From assembly GCA_029948255.1 (NCBI GenBank), contig JALIZF010001761.1:496001-560000 (forward strand): a stretch of 64,000 nt of DNA, given 5' to 3'. Below, piece after piece: positions 33,603 to 43,609 of this stretch. Numbering within the stretch: position 1 is the stretch's first letter; each line of letters opens with the position of its first letter. Made by a program: the position numbers and the translations under genes. The notes below the pieces were generated by a model. It ran no database searches. It was not told where the DNA came from and saw only the letters and a program-made list of their open reading frames with translations. This DNA is from Telmatactis stephensoni. Lineage: Eukaryota; Cnidaria; Anthozoa; Actiniaria; Isophelliidae.

Positions 33603-35912
33603 ATGGCATCCTCAATATTAGAAATTGGAGGATTAAAACCGTTTGATGTTCACACCGATCCGAATAGCGTGGCCGTTGAGTGGAAGCGATGGCTTCGAAG
33701 TTTCCAACTATATGCAGATGGGAAAGGGCTTATCATTGTTCCTGACAAGGATGAAAATAAGATTCAGCGTAGGGCCCTACTTCTCCATTGTGCAGGACCC
33801 GATGTCCAAGATATTTTTGATGTTTTGCCCGATACTGGAGAACCGAAAGAATATGAGAAAGCAGAGAAAGCCCTCAATGATTATTTCGTTACTCAAGTCA
33901 ACATCCCTTACGAACGGCATCAATTCAGAGAAATGAGTCAAAGAGAGGATGAAACCATCGATCAGTATGCAGTACGGTTGAAGAGGAAAGCAGAAGCGTG
34001 TAATTATGGTGTCCAAATGAATGACCAAATAAGGGATCAGATAATATCAACATGTCGTTCCAGTGAATTGCGTCGCAAGCTTCTGGAGAAAGGTCAAGCC
34101 TTGACGTTGAAAGAGTTGCAAGATACCGCGAGGACTTTTGAAGCCGTGAAACGCCAGTCAAGAAGCATGAGTAGCCATTTTGATCAAGCTAACGTCAATA
34201 GAGTAGTAGAAACACAAACATCCAGGTCACCATATGGTAGAGGGAGAGGGGCTAGTCGTCAACCCAAACCAGAGGACAAGAAAAAGGAACCGCAGTCAGG
34301 TGGGGGAGAGTGCTATAGATGTGGGAGACATGGACATTTTGCCAAAGACCAAAATTGCCCTGCAAAGAACAAAACATGTAACAAGTGTCATCAAACAGGA
34401 CACTTTGCTTCTGTTTGCAAAACAGATAGTGGTCGTGACAGAGGGGATGGCAAAGTTAACCTTGTTGAGTCTGAGGAGTCTGATGATGAATATGCCTTTA
34501 GTGTGAGCTCAAGAGAAAGCATGGAAAGGGTAGATGTGACTGTTGGAGGCCACATAATTTCAATGATTGTGGATTCAGGTGCAAGCGTCAATGTCATAGA
34601 TCAGAAGCTGTGGAGTGAGCTGAAGGAACAAAGGATAAAGTGCAAGTCGAGTAAGTCAAGCAAGAAATTATTTGCATATGGGAGCACAGAACCACTGAAT
34701 ACTCTAGGAACTTTTACTGCTCTGACCTCTGTTGGACAGAATTCTGTGGACGCAGAATTTATCGTGCTTGAAGGCAAAGGGGAGCCACTTCTAGGAAAGA
34801 CAACAGCAATGCAGTTAGGAGTGCTGAAGATTGGCCCAGATATCAGACAAGTCAACCAAAGTGATCAACTAATGAGTGAGTACACAGAATTGTTCCATGG
34901 GGTGGGCAAATTGAAAGACTACCAGTTGAAACTACATATTGACCCCAATGTCACCCCAGTCGCACAGCCAGCTCGACGTGTGCCATATGCCCTGAGGGAT
35001 AAAGTGAAAGATAAGATTGAAGAATTAGTAGAGATGGATATAATAGAGTCTGTAGAGGGGCCCACACCCTGGGTCAGTCCAGTTGTTGTTGTTCCCAAGC
35101 AAAATGGTGAAATCCGCTTATGTGTTGATATGCGACGTGCAAACGAGGCCATCATCAGGGAAAGACACCCAATTCCAACTGTAGATGATGTGCTGCACAG
35201 TTTAAACCAGAGCACGGTATTCAGTAAACTTGATTTAAAATGGGGTTATCACCAGATTGAGCTAGAACCTGCCTCCCGGAGTATCACTACCTTTGTCACC
35301 CATTGTGGTTTGTATAGATACAAGAGATTAATGTTTGGCATTAATGCAGCCCCGGAAATCTACCAACATGTGATTCAACAAACACTGCAGAATTGTGAGA
35401 ACACTGCAAACATTTCAGATGATATTATTGTACATGCTAAGAGTGTGGAAGAGCATGATCACATACTTGAGGAAGTGCTGAAGACTCTGAGGGAAAAGGG
35501 ACTGACCCTGAATGCAGAGAAGTGTAAGCTACATATGACACAACTTGAGTTCATGGGTTTTGTTTTGTCAAAGAATGGAATTGGTCCAGCTGAAGAAAAG
35601 GTTAAGTCTGTTGTTAATGCAAGAGAGCCTGAGAGTGCCTCAGAAGTAAGAAGTTTCCTGGGACTAGTTAACTACAACGCACGATTTATTCCTGATTATG
35701 CAACAATAACTGAGCCGTTACGCCGCTTGACAAAAAATGATGTCCCGTTTGTGTTTGGAGTAGATCAGAGGAAAGCTTTCAACGAGTTGAAGTCAAGATT
35801 AAGTCGTGCAGAGACTTTGGCATACTTTAACAAAGATGCCAAGACCAGAGTCATCACAGATGCTAGTCCAGTCGGCCTTGGCGCAGTTTTAACGCAAGAG
35901 CATGAATGGTGA
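33603..35912 (+). CDS. Gypsy Gag-Pol, first frame: gag, zinc knuckles, protease, reverse transcriptase, start of RNase H
   Basis: 769 residues from the ATG shortly after the primer-binding site. Residues 1-200 are gag-like and helical. Two nucleic-acid-binding zinc knuckles lie at 237-272 (the first with spacing CX2CX4HX6C, the second the usual CX2CX4HX4C). The aspartic protease motif DSGA is at 324-327. The reverse transcriptase spans about 440-660, with LDLKWGYHQ at 543-551 and a catalytic box ISDD at 604-607 in place of the more usual YxDD. RNase H begins at ITDAS (751-755). The frame stops in RNase H at 35910-35912, and the coding sense continues in the +1 frame from 35902. Because the break falls inside a catalytic domain, I read it as a one-base mutation, not programmed frameshifting. 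The element copies its RNA into DNA in cytoplasmic particles. Confidence 0.93.
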   Translation: MASSILEIGGLKPFDVHTDPNSVAVEWKRWLRSFQLYADGKGLIIVPDKDENKIQRRALLLHCAGPDVQDIFDVLPDTGEPKEYEKAEKALNDYFVTQVNIPYERHQFREMSQREDETIDQYAVRLKRKAEACNYGVQMNDQIRDQIISTCRSSELRRKLLEKGQALTLKELQDTARTFEAVKRQSRSMSSHFDQANVNRVVETQTSRSPYGRGRGASRQPKPEDKKKEPQSGGGECYRCGRHGHFAKDQNCPAKNKTCNKCHQTGHFASVCKTDSGRDRGDGKVNLVESEESDDEYAFSVSSRESMERVDVTVGGHIISMIVDSGASVNVIDQKLWSELKEQRIKCKSSKSSKKLFAYGSTEPLNTLGTFTALTSVGQNSVDAEFIVLEGKGEPLLGKTTAMQLGVLKIGPDIRQVNQSDQLMSEYTELFHGVGKLKDYQLKLHIDPNVTPVAQPARRVPYALRDKVKDKIEELVEMDIIESVEGPTPWVSPVVVVPKQNGEIRLCVDMRRANEAIIRERHPIPTVDDVLHSLNQSTVFSKLDLKWGYHQIELEPASRSITTFVTHCGLYRYKRLMFGINAAPEIYQHVIQQTLQNCENTANISDDIIVHAKSVEEHDHILEEVLKTLREKGLTLNAEKCKLHMTQLEFMGFVLSKNGIGPAEEKVKSVVNAREPESASEVRSFLGLVNYNARFIPDYATITEPLRRLTKNDVPFVFGVDQRKAFNELKSRLSRAETLAYFNKDAKTRVITDASPVGLGAVLTQEHEW

Positions 35913-37617
35913 GTTTAGAGTTGTAAGCTATGCGAGCCGAAGTCTGACTCCTGTTGAAAGAAGATACTCTCAAACTGAAAGGGAAGCGCTTGCCATTGTA
36001 TGGGCATGTGAACGGTTTAATGTTTACTTGCATGGTGTTGAGTTTGAGCTGTGTACAGACCACAAACCTCTCGAAACTATTTACTCAGCTAAGTCTAAAC
36101 CAAGTGCAAGGATAGAGCGTTGGGTGTTAAGACTACAACCCTACAAATTCAAGGTGAAATACATTCCAGGAAAGCAAAATGTTGCGGATTCCCTGTCCAG
36201 GCTTATGCAAGTGGAAGACTCTGTTTCATCACCAGAGCAAAGAGTAGCAGAAGAGTTTGTTAGGTTTGTAGCTGTCAGTGCAACTCCAAAAGCCATGACC
36301 ACAAGAGAAGTGGAAGAAGCATCAGCAGAGGATGAGGAGTTAAGAGAGTTACGGCATTGTATAAGTAGTGGACAGTGGCAGAACACCCAATGTAAGGAAT
36401 ACATACCTGCGAGTGGAGAGCTGTGTGTAATTGGTAAGCTAGTACTAAGAGGTACGAGAATTGTAATTCCACGCAAGCTGAGACCCCATATCTTAACCTT
36501 AGCACATGAAGGACACCTTGGTATCGTCAGTATGAAGCAAAGGCTAAGGTCAAAGGTATGGTGGCCTGGCATTACAAGTGATGCTGAAAAGTTTTGCAAA
36601 ACCTGTCATGGGTGCCAACTGGTAGGCCAACCCACCCATCCAGAACCTGTAAGGTCTACACCATTACCAAGTTCACCATGGCAAGATCTGGCGATAGATT
36701 TCTTGGGACCCCTACCATCAGGACATTCTGTATTAACTGTGATAGATTACTACAGCAGGTTCTATGAAGTTGCCATTATGAAATCAACGACCACTGACAA
36801 AGTAATTGAGAGCTTAGAAGAGATCTTCTCCAGACACGGATTGCCACAAACAATAACAAGTGACAATGGCCCACAATTCATATCAGGGGCTTTTAAAATG
36901 TATCTTGCAGATAATGGCATCAAGCATAGGAGAATCACCCCATTGTGGCCGCAGGCCAATGGGGAAATCGAAAGACAAAACAGGTCTCTTCTTAAGAGAA
37001 TGCAAATTGCACAGGCAGAGGGGAAAGACTGGATGCAGGAAGTGCGCAGATACCTCTTGGCTTATAGGGCTACGCCACATACGACAACTGGAGTGAGTCC
37101 AGCAGAACTACTTTATGGACGACAGATTAGGACCAAACTTCCAAGTATCCAGGAAGCTACAAGGGAAGGAGATTTCAGTGATCGAGATGCAGAAATGAAG
37201 ATGAAAGCTAAGATGTATGCTGACAAGAGGAGGAATGCAGAGACCATAGAGTTGAATCCAGGAGATCAAGTACTTCTAAAGCAACCCAAAGAAAACAAGT
37301 TATCGACAGCATTTGCAGCAGAACCATTCCAAGTGGTGGACAAAGATCGGAATAGTGTCATCATAGAATCCCCACAAGGAGTCCAATATCAGAGGAACGT
37401 TACACACGTAAAGAAATACAACACACCTACTCCAAGTTCATTGTTACAAGACTACATGGAAGAGGATGGGATGTGCGACCACGCAAGATCCCAAGAGGGA
37501 CAAAGGGACACCCACATGCAAGACTTGGAAGACCCTCAAGAAGAAGTTCCTGCAGCAGCAAGACCCACTCGTACAAGACAAGTACCAAAAAGATTTGAAG
37601 ACTTTGTTATGCACTAA
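35902..37617 (+). CDS. Gypsy Pol, second frame: rest of RNase H and integrase
   Basis: 571 codons overlapping the first frame by 11 bases and shifted by +1. The first ATG is probably not a real start, because the frame carries the continuation of RNase H (SYASRSLTPVERRYSQTERE, then TDHKPLE with D53). The integrase follows: a zinc-binding HHCC motif (H202, H205, C235, C238), then the catalytic triad D266 (AIDFLG), D321 (TSDNGPQF) and E357 (ANGEIER) with 35 residues between the last two. A C-terminal region to residue 571 ends about 100 bases before the 3' LTR. Integrase is intact, but the upstream break should prevent a full polyprotein. Confidence 0.92.
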   Translation: MNGEFRVVSYASRSLTPVERRYSQTEREALAIVWACERFNVYLHGVEFELCTDHKPLETIYSAKSKPSARIERWVLRLQPYKFKVKYIPGKQNVADSLSRLMQVEDSVSSPEQRVAEEFVRFVAVSATPKAMTTREVEEASAEDEELRELRHCISSGQWQNTQCKEYIPASGELCVIGKLVLRGTRIVIPRKLRPHILTLAHEGHLGIVSMKQRLRSKVWWPGITSDAEKFCKTCHGCQLVGQPTHPEPVRSTPLPSSPWQDLAIDFLGPLPSGHSVLTVIDYYSRFYEVAIMKSTTTDKVIESLEEIFSRHGLPQTITSDNGPQFISGAFKMYLADNGIKHRRITPLWPQANGEIERQNRSLLKRMQIAQAEGKDWMQEVRRYLLAYRATPHTTTGVSPAELLYGRQIRTKLPSIQEATREGDFSDRDAEMKMKAKMYADKRRNAETIELNPGDQVLLKQPKENKLSTAFAAEPFQVVDKDRNSVIIESPQGVQYQRNVTHVKKYNTPTPSSLLQDYMEEDGMCDHARSQEGQRDTHMQDLEDPQEEVPAAARPTRTRQVPKRFEDFVMH

Positions 37618-37710
37618 CATTGAACTGCTATTATCATGTTTGATTGTTTAACACTTTATTGAACAATTTTGGAACGTTAATGTTTGAGTTATATATCATT
37701 TATTTGTTTG

Positions 37711-37724
37711 AAAAAAGGGAGGGA
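37711..37724 (+). promoter_or_regulatory. Polypurine tract
   Basis: AAAAAAGGGAGGGA directly precedes the 3' LTR, where second-strand synthesis is primed in LTR elements. Confidence 0.85.
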
Positions 37725-37857
37725 TGTAGTGTACTTATGTAAGGTCAGCGGTTGACCATGTGAGTAGTGGAGCAATAAAGATGGCGGACGTCCCGAAGGA
37801 CTTGTTGTGAGTTTAATCTGTTTCAATCTCGTGGATACACCGGCCATCGGTACTACA
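37725..37857 (+). repeat. 3' LTR, 133 bp
   Basis: Identical by eye to the 5' LTR. Followed by CAGTT (37858-37862). Confidence 0.95.
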
Positions 37858-38580
37858 CAGTTCTGAATTGTTTCCTTTGACTGAGCCTGAAGAGTCAAGT
37901 TCATTCATCGCAAAAGATTGTTGTTCATTTACAATGGTCAACAACCTCGAGACTGGCAAAAAATATCTCATGTTCAACACCTAAATTATAAAATCCGGGC
38001 ACTAACCATGTAATTAAATAAAATTTAGTCTTATCTAGATAACCAGACATCACACAGCTTCATAATGAACGGCAAATTTCCAAGCCCAAAATGACCTTTC
38101 GTCGGCTCGACAATGTGGTTGCTCTTTGCAGTCTTTTTACATCACGTCCAAGAAAAATAGTCTTTGGTCTTCTATCAAGTTGGCGACTATTTTCAATGAA
38201 GAACATCCTCTTCGATACCTCAGAACTTTAATTTTCATCATGAAAACTAAGAGGTATTTTGTCTTTAGAATGTTCCATTTTTCTTTCATTATAGCAAAAG
38301 TTTTCTAAGAGTTGTCTCACAATTTTTTTAGCTCGAAAATCGCCAAATATATAGTTGGATTTCTACCGCGTGTTTTGATTGGCTAGTTATAAAATACCAT
38401 TGTTAAGTTGATGTATTGAGAACATATATTTTGATCATTAAATGGATGTAAAATTATCATTCGTTTTGTAGTAGTATTTTGTAATATCCACCACGTGGAT
38501 CTGCTGTAGAAAATTATTCATTTATATATTTTATTTATTTAATGAATTCCGGCTGCAATTTCTACTTTTTCAATAATATA

Positions 38581-38755
38581 GACTTTATTCAAGTTCGGCT
38601 TGGATACGATTTAAGCAATAGAAAACTTTTTCCGTGCTTGCATAGCCTGATATAAACACGAGAGGCCAGGGGTTGGGAGAATTCGAGACAGTTATGCAAA
38701 AAACAAACAAACACAGGAAAAAGTTTTCTATTGCTTTCATAAAATGACTTTATTC
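38581..38755. mobile_element. Small hairpin element in the palindrome centre
   Basis: AAGCAATAGAAAACTTTTTCC (38613-38633) is mirrored by GGAAAAAGTTTTCTATTGCTTT (38716-38737). GACTTTATTC occurs on both sides (38581-38590 and 38746-38755) and could be a 10-bp target duplication. The element fills most of the spacer between the palindrome arms. Confidence 0.5.
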
Positions 38756-40201
38756 CTCTCAAAATGCTACAAAACGAATGATAATTTTACATCCATTTAA
38801 TGATCAAAATATATGTTCTCAATATATCAACTTAACAATGGTATTTTATAACTAGCCAATCAAAACACGCGGTAGAAATCCAACTATATATTTGAGATTT
38901 TCGAGCTAAAAAATTTGGGAGATAACTCTTAGAAAACTTTTGCTATAATGAAAGAAAAATGGTACTTTCTAAAGACAAAACACCTCTTCGTTTTCATGAA
39001 AATTAAAGTTCTGAGGTATCGAAGAGGATCGATGTTCTTCATTGAAAATAGTCGCCAACTTGATAGAAGACCAAAGACTATTTTTCTTGGACGTGATGTA
39101 AAACACTGCAACAAGAGCAACCACATTGTCGAGCCGACGAAAGGTCATTTTGGGCTTGGAAATTTGCCGTTCATTATGAAGCTGTGTGATGTCTGATTAT
39201 CTAGATAAGACTAAATTTTATTTGAATTACATAGTTAGTGCCCGAATTTTATAATTTAGGTGTTGAACAAGAGATATTTTTTGCTAGTTTCGAGGTTCAT
39301 TGTTGTCCATTGTGAATGAAAAACAATATTTTGCGATGAATGAACTTGACTCTTCAGGCTCAGTCAAAGAAAATAATTCAGAACTGTAAACAACTGTTTC
39401 TCCTAATTTACTGTAATTTTCTTTTATTGATTGTAGATACGATAATCCTATATTAAATCAAATAAAGTAATTGTTAATTTTGTAAACGGCGTTTTCAAGC
39501 CTCCTATTTCGATGCTTTTCAGTTCGCTAATTTCCTCTTGAGGTGGCCCAGCTGGCTCTGTTAGAATCCTGTTACGTTTATTTGCCGATCATTGAACTTT
39601 TTTAGCCTGTTAATGGAAACTTCCATGCTTTTTGGTCTTTTCTATTTTAGTTCTAACCTATTTCTTTCAAACACGGATATAAAAGATTAGAAATTGATTC
39701 AGTATTAGTGAGCTGCCGTCCCTTTTCCTAAAGAAAGCGAAAAGAAATAAAAAAAAGACTCTAGTTTGCAAATTTATCAATGTGTTTTCTTACAAAATAC
39801 ATTAATGTTGTATTCTTAAGTTTTTACAATGGTCAACTTCAGTTTTCAATCCAAATTTTGCTGCGAAACACAAAGATGGTGACGTCACAACCGTGTTTAC
39901 ATACTTTCATGCAAACACAGCTCTCAGCCAATCAAAGCGCGCGTAGTATCCTAGTTATTTTATAAATGCCTATGTTGTTCTTTAATTGATCACTTTCTTA
40001 ATCGACGTAGCTGTGAGATATTGAGTAGATTATTAGTTTCATTAAACCTTGTCACATCTTGACCGCTTTAGACTGATTCGTTTGGCTTTCCATTTTCGGT
40101 CTAGCCTTTAAAAGACAGTAACTGTAGTTGCCGAAGGGTATTTAATGAGCAACAGCTGATCATGTGATGTTTGATTTCATTATAGGGTTTCTGTGGCAAT
40201 C

Positions 40202-41269
40202 ATGAATAACGCAACTAACACAACCACTGGATGCTTTGGCATAGTATGCGAGTTTACCACAACGGAAATAACTCTGATGATAACAAGTTGCTTTATCGTA
40301 ATCGCTACTGGTATTATAGGAAATATTTCCACTGGAATTGTTGTTATTTCCTCAAAGAAACTTCGCAGTATTTCCAATCTTTCCACTCTAAATCTCGCGC
40401 TATCTGACTTTCTTCTCGCTGTTTTTATCGCTCCACTGTGGACTGTGTATCTGTACATCACAGAAAATTGGGTATTTGGTGCAATTTTCTGTAAACTCTA
40501 TCATTTCCTAATGAAGGCAACCATTTATGCAACTTTGCTGAATTTATTTGTGGTATCCATCGAGAGGTTTGTGGCTGTTTGTTTCCCATTTTGTCTACGT
40601 GTGCGCAAAAAGATTTTCATCTATTGCGTTCCTCTGGTTTGGCTTTTGGCTTTTGGCATAGCAGCCCCTAATCTTATTTATAGAGTCTATGGAGTAAATA
40701 ATCATAGCCAACCATATTGCTTGGAAAGCTTTCCGGATGAAAACACAGAGTATAATAAGACCATTGCCGAGTCCGTCATCTTTTATCTCCTCATGTTTGC
40801 AATGATACCAATGCAAATTGCGACCATATGCAGCCTGAGAATCAGAGGAACAGCTCTCAGAGACAATTCACATGCCAATTACATCCGACGACGAAACGCC
40901 TGCAACAAGTTGTTCATACTAATGCTGTCATGTCTCATCTGCTGGACGCCAAGCCACACTGTGACCCTGGCCTGGAGGTTCAACCTGGTTGATATATATG
41001 TCATGGGAAGTAAAAATATAAACATATTATATTTTGTCATCAACCTGCTATTCTTCTCCTGCGTTGTCATACATCCAGTCATCTTCTTTTTCCTTTCTCC
41101 AAGAGGAAAAAGAACCGTGCGCACCTTCATAAAGTCCACAAGAAGGATCAAGAGGAACAGCCCACAGTCAAGCAAGACGTCGACTTCAAGCAAAAAACGC
41201 TCGTCTTGGCCTTTCTCAGGTCTGAGCACTCGTGGTTCTAGTCTGCTTACTAAAGAATCCGCATGCTGA
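40202..41269 (+). CDS. Rhodopsin-class (family A) GPCR, neuropeptide-receptor-like, 355 aa
   Basis: Seven hydrophobic segments in one uninterrupted coding exon. The start at ATG 40202 is the first after an in-frame stop at 40172-40174. An AG preceded by TTTCATTAT at 40184-40185 is a likely acceptor of a 5' UTR intron. Landmarks: N41 (TM1), D69 in NLALSDFLLA (TM2), C97-C173 disulfide pair, ERF at 121-123 (the DRY position), W147 (TM4), P203 (TM5), CWTP at 247-250 (TM6), HPVIF at 291-295 replacing NPxxY. The extracellular N-terminus has Asn-glycosylation sites (NAT, NTT) and C11/C16 in CFGIVCEF. The C-terminus is Ser/Lys-rich. The plasma-membrane role is presumably G-protein signalling for an unknown ligand. 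It starts about 235 bases from the palindrome. Related to the gene at 47340-48362. Confidence 0.9.
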   Translation: MNNATNTTTGCFGIVCEFTTTEITLMITSCFIVIATGIIGNISTGIVVISSKKLRSISNLSTLNLALSDFLLAVFIAPLWTVYLYITENWVFGAIFCKLYHFLMKATIYATLLNLFVVSIERFVAVCFPFCLRVRKKIFIYCVPLVWLLAFGIAAPNLIYRVYGVNNHSQPYCLESFPDENTEYNKTIAESVIFYLLMFAMIPMQIATICSLRIRGTALRDNSHANYIRRRNACNKLFILMLSCLICWTPSHTVTLAWRFNLVDIYVMGSKNINILYFVINLLFFSCVVIHPVIFFFLSPRGKRTVRTFIKSTRRIKRNSPQSSKTSTSSKKRSSWPFSGLSTRGSSLLTKESAC

Positions 41270-42567
41270 ACACTTAAATCTTCTCAGTTTCTGGGATAAA
41301 ACAAGCTAAAACCCTTTCCTCTTCCTGTGTTTTGCTTCACGACACGACTAGAGACATCAAATGGGATTAGAAAAAGTTTTAAAAAGCTTTTGAAGTCAGC
41401 AATGAAAATTACCGACCAATAAGAACTCCATAACTCGATATAAGGGAGCTAACAGTTTCTATAAAACACTTCATATCCGTATCATGGCCACTGTACAGCA
41501 TACATATGCTGCTATGACTGAAACCTATGTGTAAGTAACATTTGATTCTGTCTCTTTAAATCATACACCCAGTAGATTTTTGTAACTTGAATATAAAGGA
41601 GTCTTCGTCATCCTTATTCATCACGATGCATGTACATATGATGAAAAGAAATGTCATTATGTATGGACAAGAACTCTACTGAAGGGCAAGTATAGGGAGG
41701 GGGGGATTATGTACGGAAAAAAACTGTGGTGAGATTAGAACATTAACTATAGTTAATTCAACTTTAATTTAACAATGGTTTTCAAGTTAACAGTCATATG
41801 CATTGTCAAGAGTGATCATGAGATCTACAGTTAAACATAATCAAATGTTCTGATGACACTGTGGCCAATAACTATTTATAGGACTAATTGATAATTAGAA
41901 AAATGCCATTCAGTGTGATCTAGTTTCATAAGGGATGTAAAACTTTGCGATCTAGCCAAAGCAGCAACAGCAATAACAGCGATGACTCGCGCGCCGCGTT
42001 CCTCTTATTGGGCGCTATCCTGTATTTATAAGCTCAACTTGAAAATGTTTAAAATGTTTTAAATTTAGGGTATATGATGTTGAAATGGGCTGAACATTTA
42101 TACTTTACAAAAAGCTTTGAAGACCATTGCTTTATTATTTGATTATAATTGTTATTATTATACCTCCCATGGTGGACATATTTGGAGATAGTTAACAACC
42201 AAAGAACAATACAACAAAATATCATGAGGAAAAAAATGAGATTTACACTATAAATACTAATAATAATCCATTGTAGTACTAATAGATAGTTATGAAAAGA
42301 TTTTTAGGAACCGATGCATACATATGTCATGATGCAATCTAGGTGACTTTTAGATGAGCAAGACAATGTCAAAACTACTATAAATTAAAAAAAATGAAAT
42401 TATAAAAAAGGATCTATTGAAACTATATCGTAAAAATTTGTATTTTCGATATACCTTGTACAATAAGTCAAGTTCTCTAAAGAAAGTTGTTAATTTAAAC
42501 TAGCTAGAGTACAAGCATTAAAAGATTGTAATACTTTGCGTTACTTGTGAAGGAAATTTTTCGGACC
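41270..42567. other. No gene recognised; 3' flank of the GPCR
   Basis: AT-rich. A GC-richer stretch near 41940-42025 contains no recognisable feature. Confidence 0.45.
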
Positions 42568-42674
42568 AGGATAATTAATTTGAACGGGTCACGGAGCTTT
42601 CAAAGTATAACAAAATTGCACGAGTCGTAAGCAAATTTGTGCTCTTTGAAAACTCATGAGTTCAATTTTATCCT
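42568..42674. repeat. Short inverted repeat
   Basis: AGGATAATTAATTTGAAC near 42570 and its mirror GAGTTCAATTTTATCCTG near 42660, with AGCTTTCAAAG / CTTTGAAAACT inside. About 75% complementary, MITE-sized. Confidence 0.35.
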
Positions 42675-43462
42675 GAATAGCACGAGAAAAGCGATGATTT
42701 CTTTTTAATAATGCATTAGCAAAAATTCGAACAGAAGACACTATTAGTAAAACATATTTGACTGGCATGATCTGAACGACTTCAAAGCTAGTGAAATAGT
42801 TTCTGTTGATAAGTAGAAACTGCGCACATTAACTTCGATTCAATCATTGCTAACCAGCACTGATCTGGTTAAAAAGTTCTCTAAACGAGATAAACAATGA
42901 CAGCACAAATCATAAATAACTTTTCATTACCTTTTCTAGAGTTTGAAGGCCAATTTGGTTCAGCTTACTACAGGTCGCTAAGCAATCGTGAATCTTCTCG
43001 ATCATGTTTTGTGGTTAACATTTTAGCAAGGAGAAATATTCATGAGCAGTAGAGAAGAGGCAGTCCTTCTTTAAGCTTGGTCTCTGTTTGGCTGTCTTAA
43101 AGACTGCTGAAGTAATTTTTAGCTTTAGAAACCTCTTGCCAGTACTAGAATGTCCGCCATCTTTTTCAAGAATTAAGTTTGATGCTTGCAAAACAAAAAC
43201 AGCTGGCACTTTCATACCAACAACTGAAATCAGCACAAATCTGATTGGCTGTCTATTGATTTCTTTGTCTTTTCCACCAATAAGGAAAGAGTATTTCAGC
43301 TTTTTGAACTGGCGTTTCACAATTATGCACTGGTATTTCAAATAAATAACACTTCTCACCAAACAGATGTTAGACTTTTTTGCTAGTGCATTAAGTACTG
43401 CGTAGCACTAATCAGCAAACAATAGAATTAGCATAATCTAGCGCTATTAAATTAGTATGTTA

Positions 43463-43605
43463 GAGTGGTTTTCATAAACCCGTGAAATACACTTTAGCGT
43501 ATTTGGCACTACTTCACTGTAATTCTACTGTTTCCTATTGTATTTATCAAGCTATTAAACCCTAACTATAGTACACTTTGTTTCACGGGTTAATGAAAAC
43601 CACTC
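43463..43605. mobile_element. MITE, 143 bp, TA-flanked
   Basis: The left arm (GAGTGGTTTTCATAAACCCG then TGAAA) and right arm (TTTCACGGGTTAATGAAAAC then CACTC) are inverted with one or two mismatches over 25 bp, and TA flanks both sides (43461-43462 and 43606-43607). A TA duplication fits a Tc1/mariner-type non-autonomous element. Confidence 0.7.
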
Positions 43606-43609
43606 TAAT

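Larger units (their letters stand above)
33421..37857 (+). mobile_element. Full-length Ty3/gypsy LTR retrotransposon, 4437 bp
   Basis: Two LTRs identical by eye (133 bp), a 5-bp target duplication CAGTT, a primer-binding-like site after the 5' LTR, a purine tract before the 3' LTR, and gag-protease-RT-RNase H-integrase in gypsy order. Identical LTRs indicate a recent insertion. One frame break separates the polyprotein into two frames (33603-35912 and 35902-37617). It lies in the left arm of the palindrome, and the matching site in the right arm (about 39381-39391) is empty. Confidence 0.95.
32713..39967. repeat. Large interrupted palindrome, arms of about 1.3 kb
   Basis: The left arm is 32713-33420 plus 37863-38482. 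The right arm is 38757-39967, its reverse complement at roughly 88-93% identity by eye. Outer match: GAGAGCTGTGTTTGCATGA near 32757 with its mirror near 39912-39930, including the shared GGTTGTGACGTCACCATCTT. Inner match: GGATGTAAAATTATCATTCG near 38443 with its mirror near 38775. A 274-base spacer holds a smaller hairpin. The left arm carries two later insertions, the gypsy element and a 90-bp segment. No target duplication was found outside the arms, so this could be a giant foldback transposon or an inverted segmental duplication. Confidence 0.85.

Noticed and set aside
38126..39126. Matching 60-65 codon frames on opposite strands (SLWSSIKLATIFNEEHPLRY-type)
   Set aside because: They are the two arms of the palindrome read on opposite strands, with no evidence of translation.
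43015..43362. 115-codon minus-strand frame
   Set aside because: A plus-strand frame covers the same bases, and neither resembles a known family or the GPCR neighbours.
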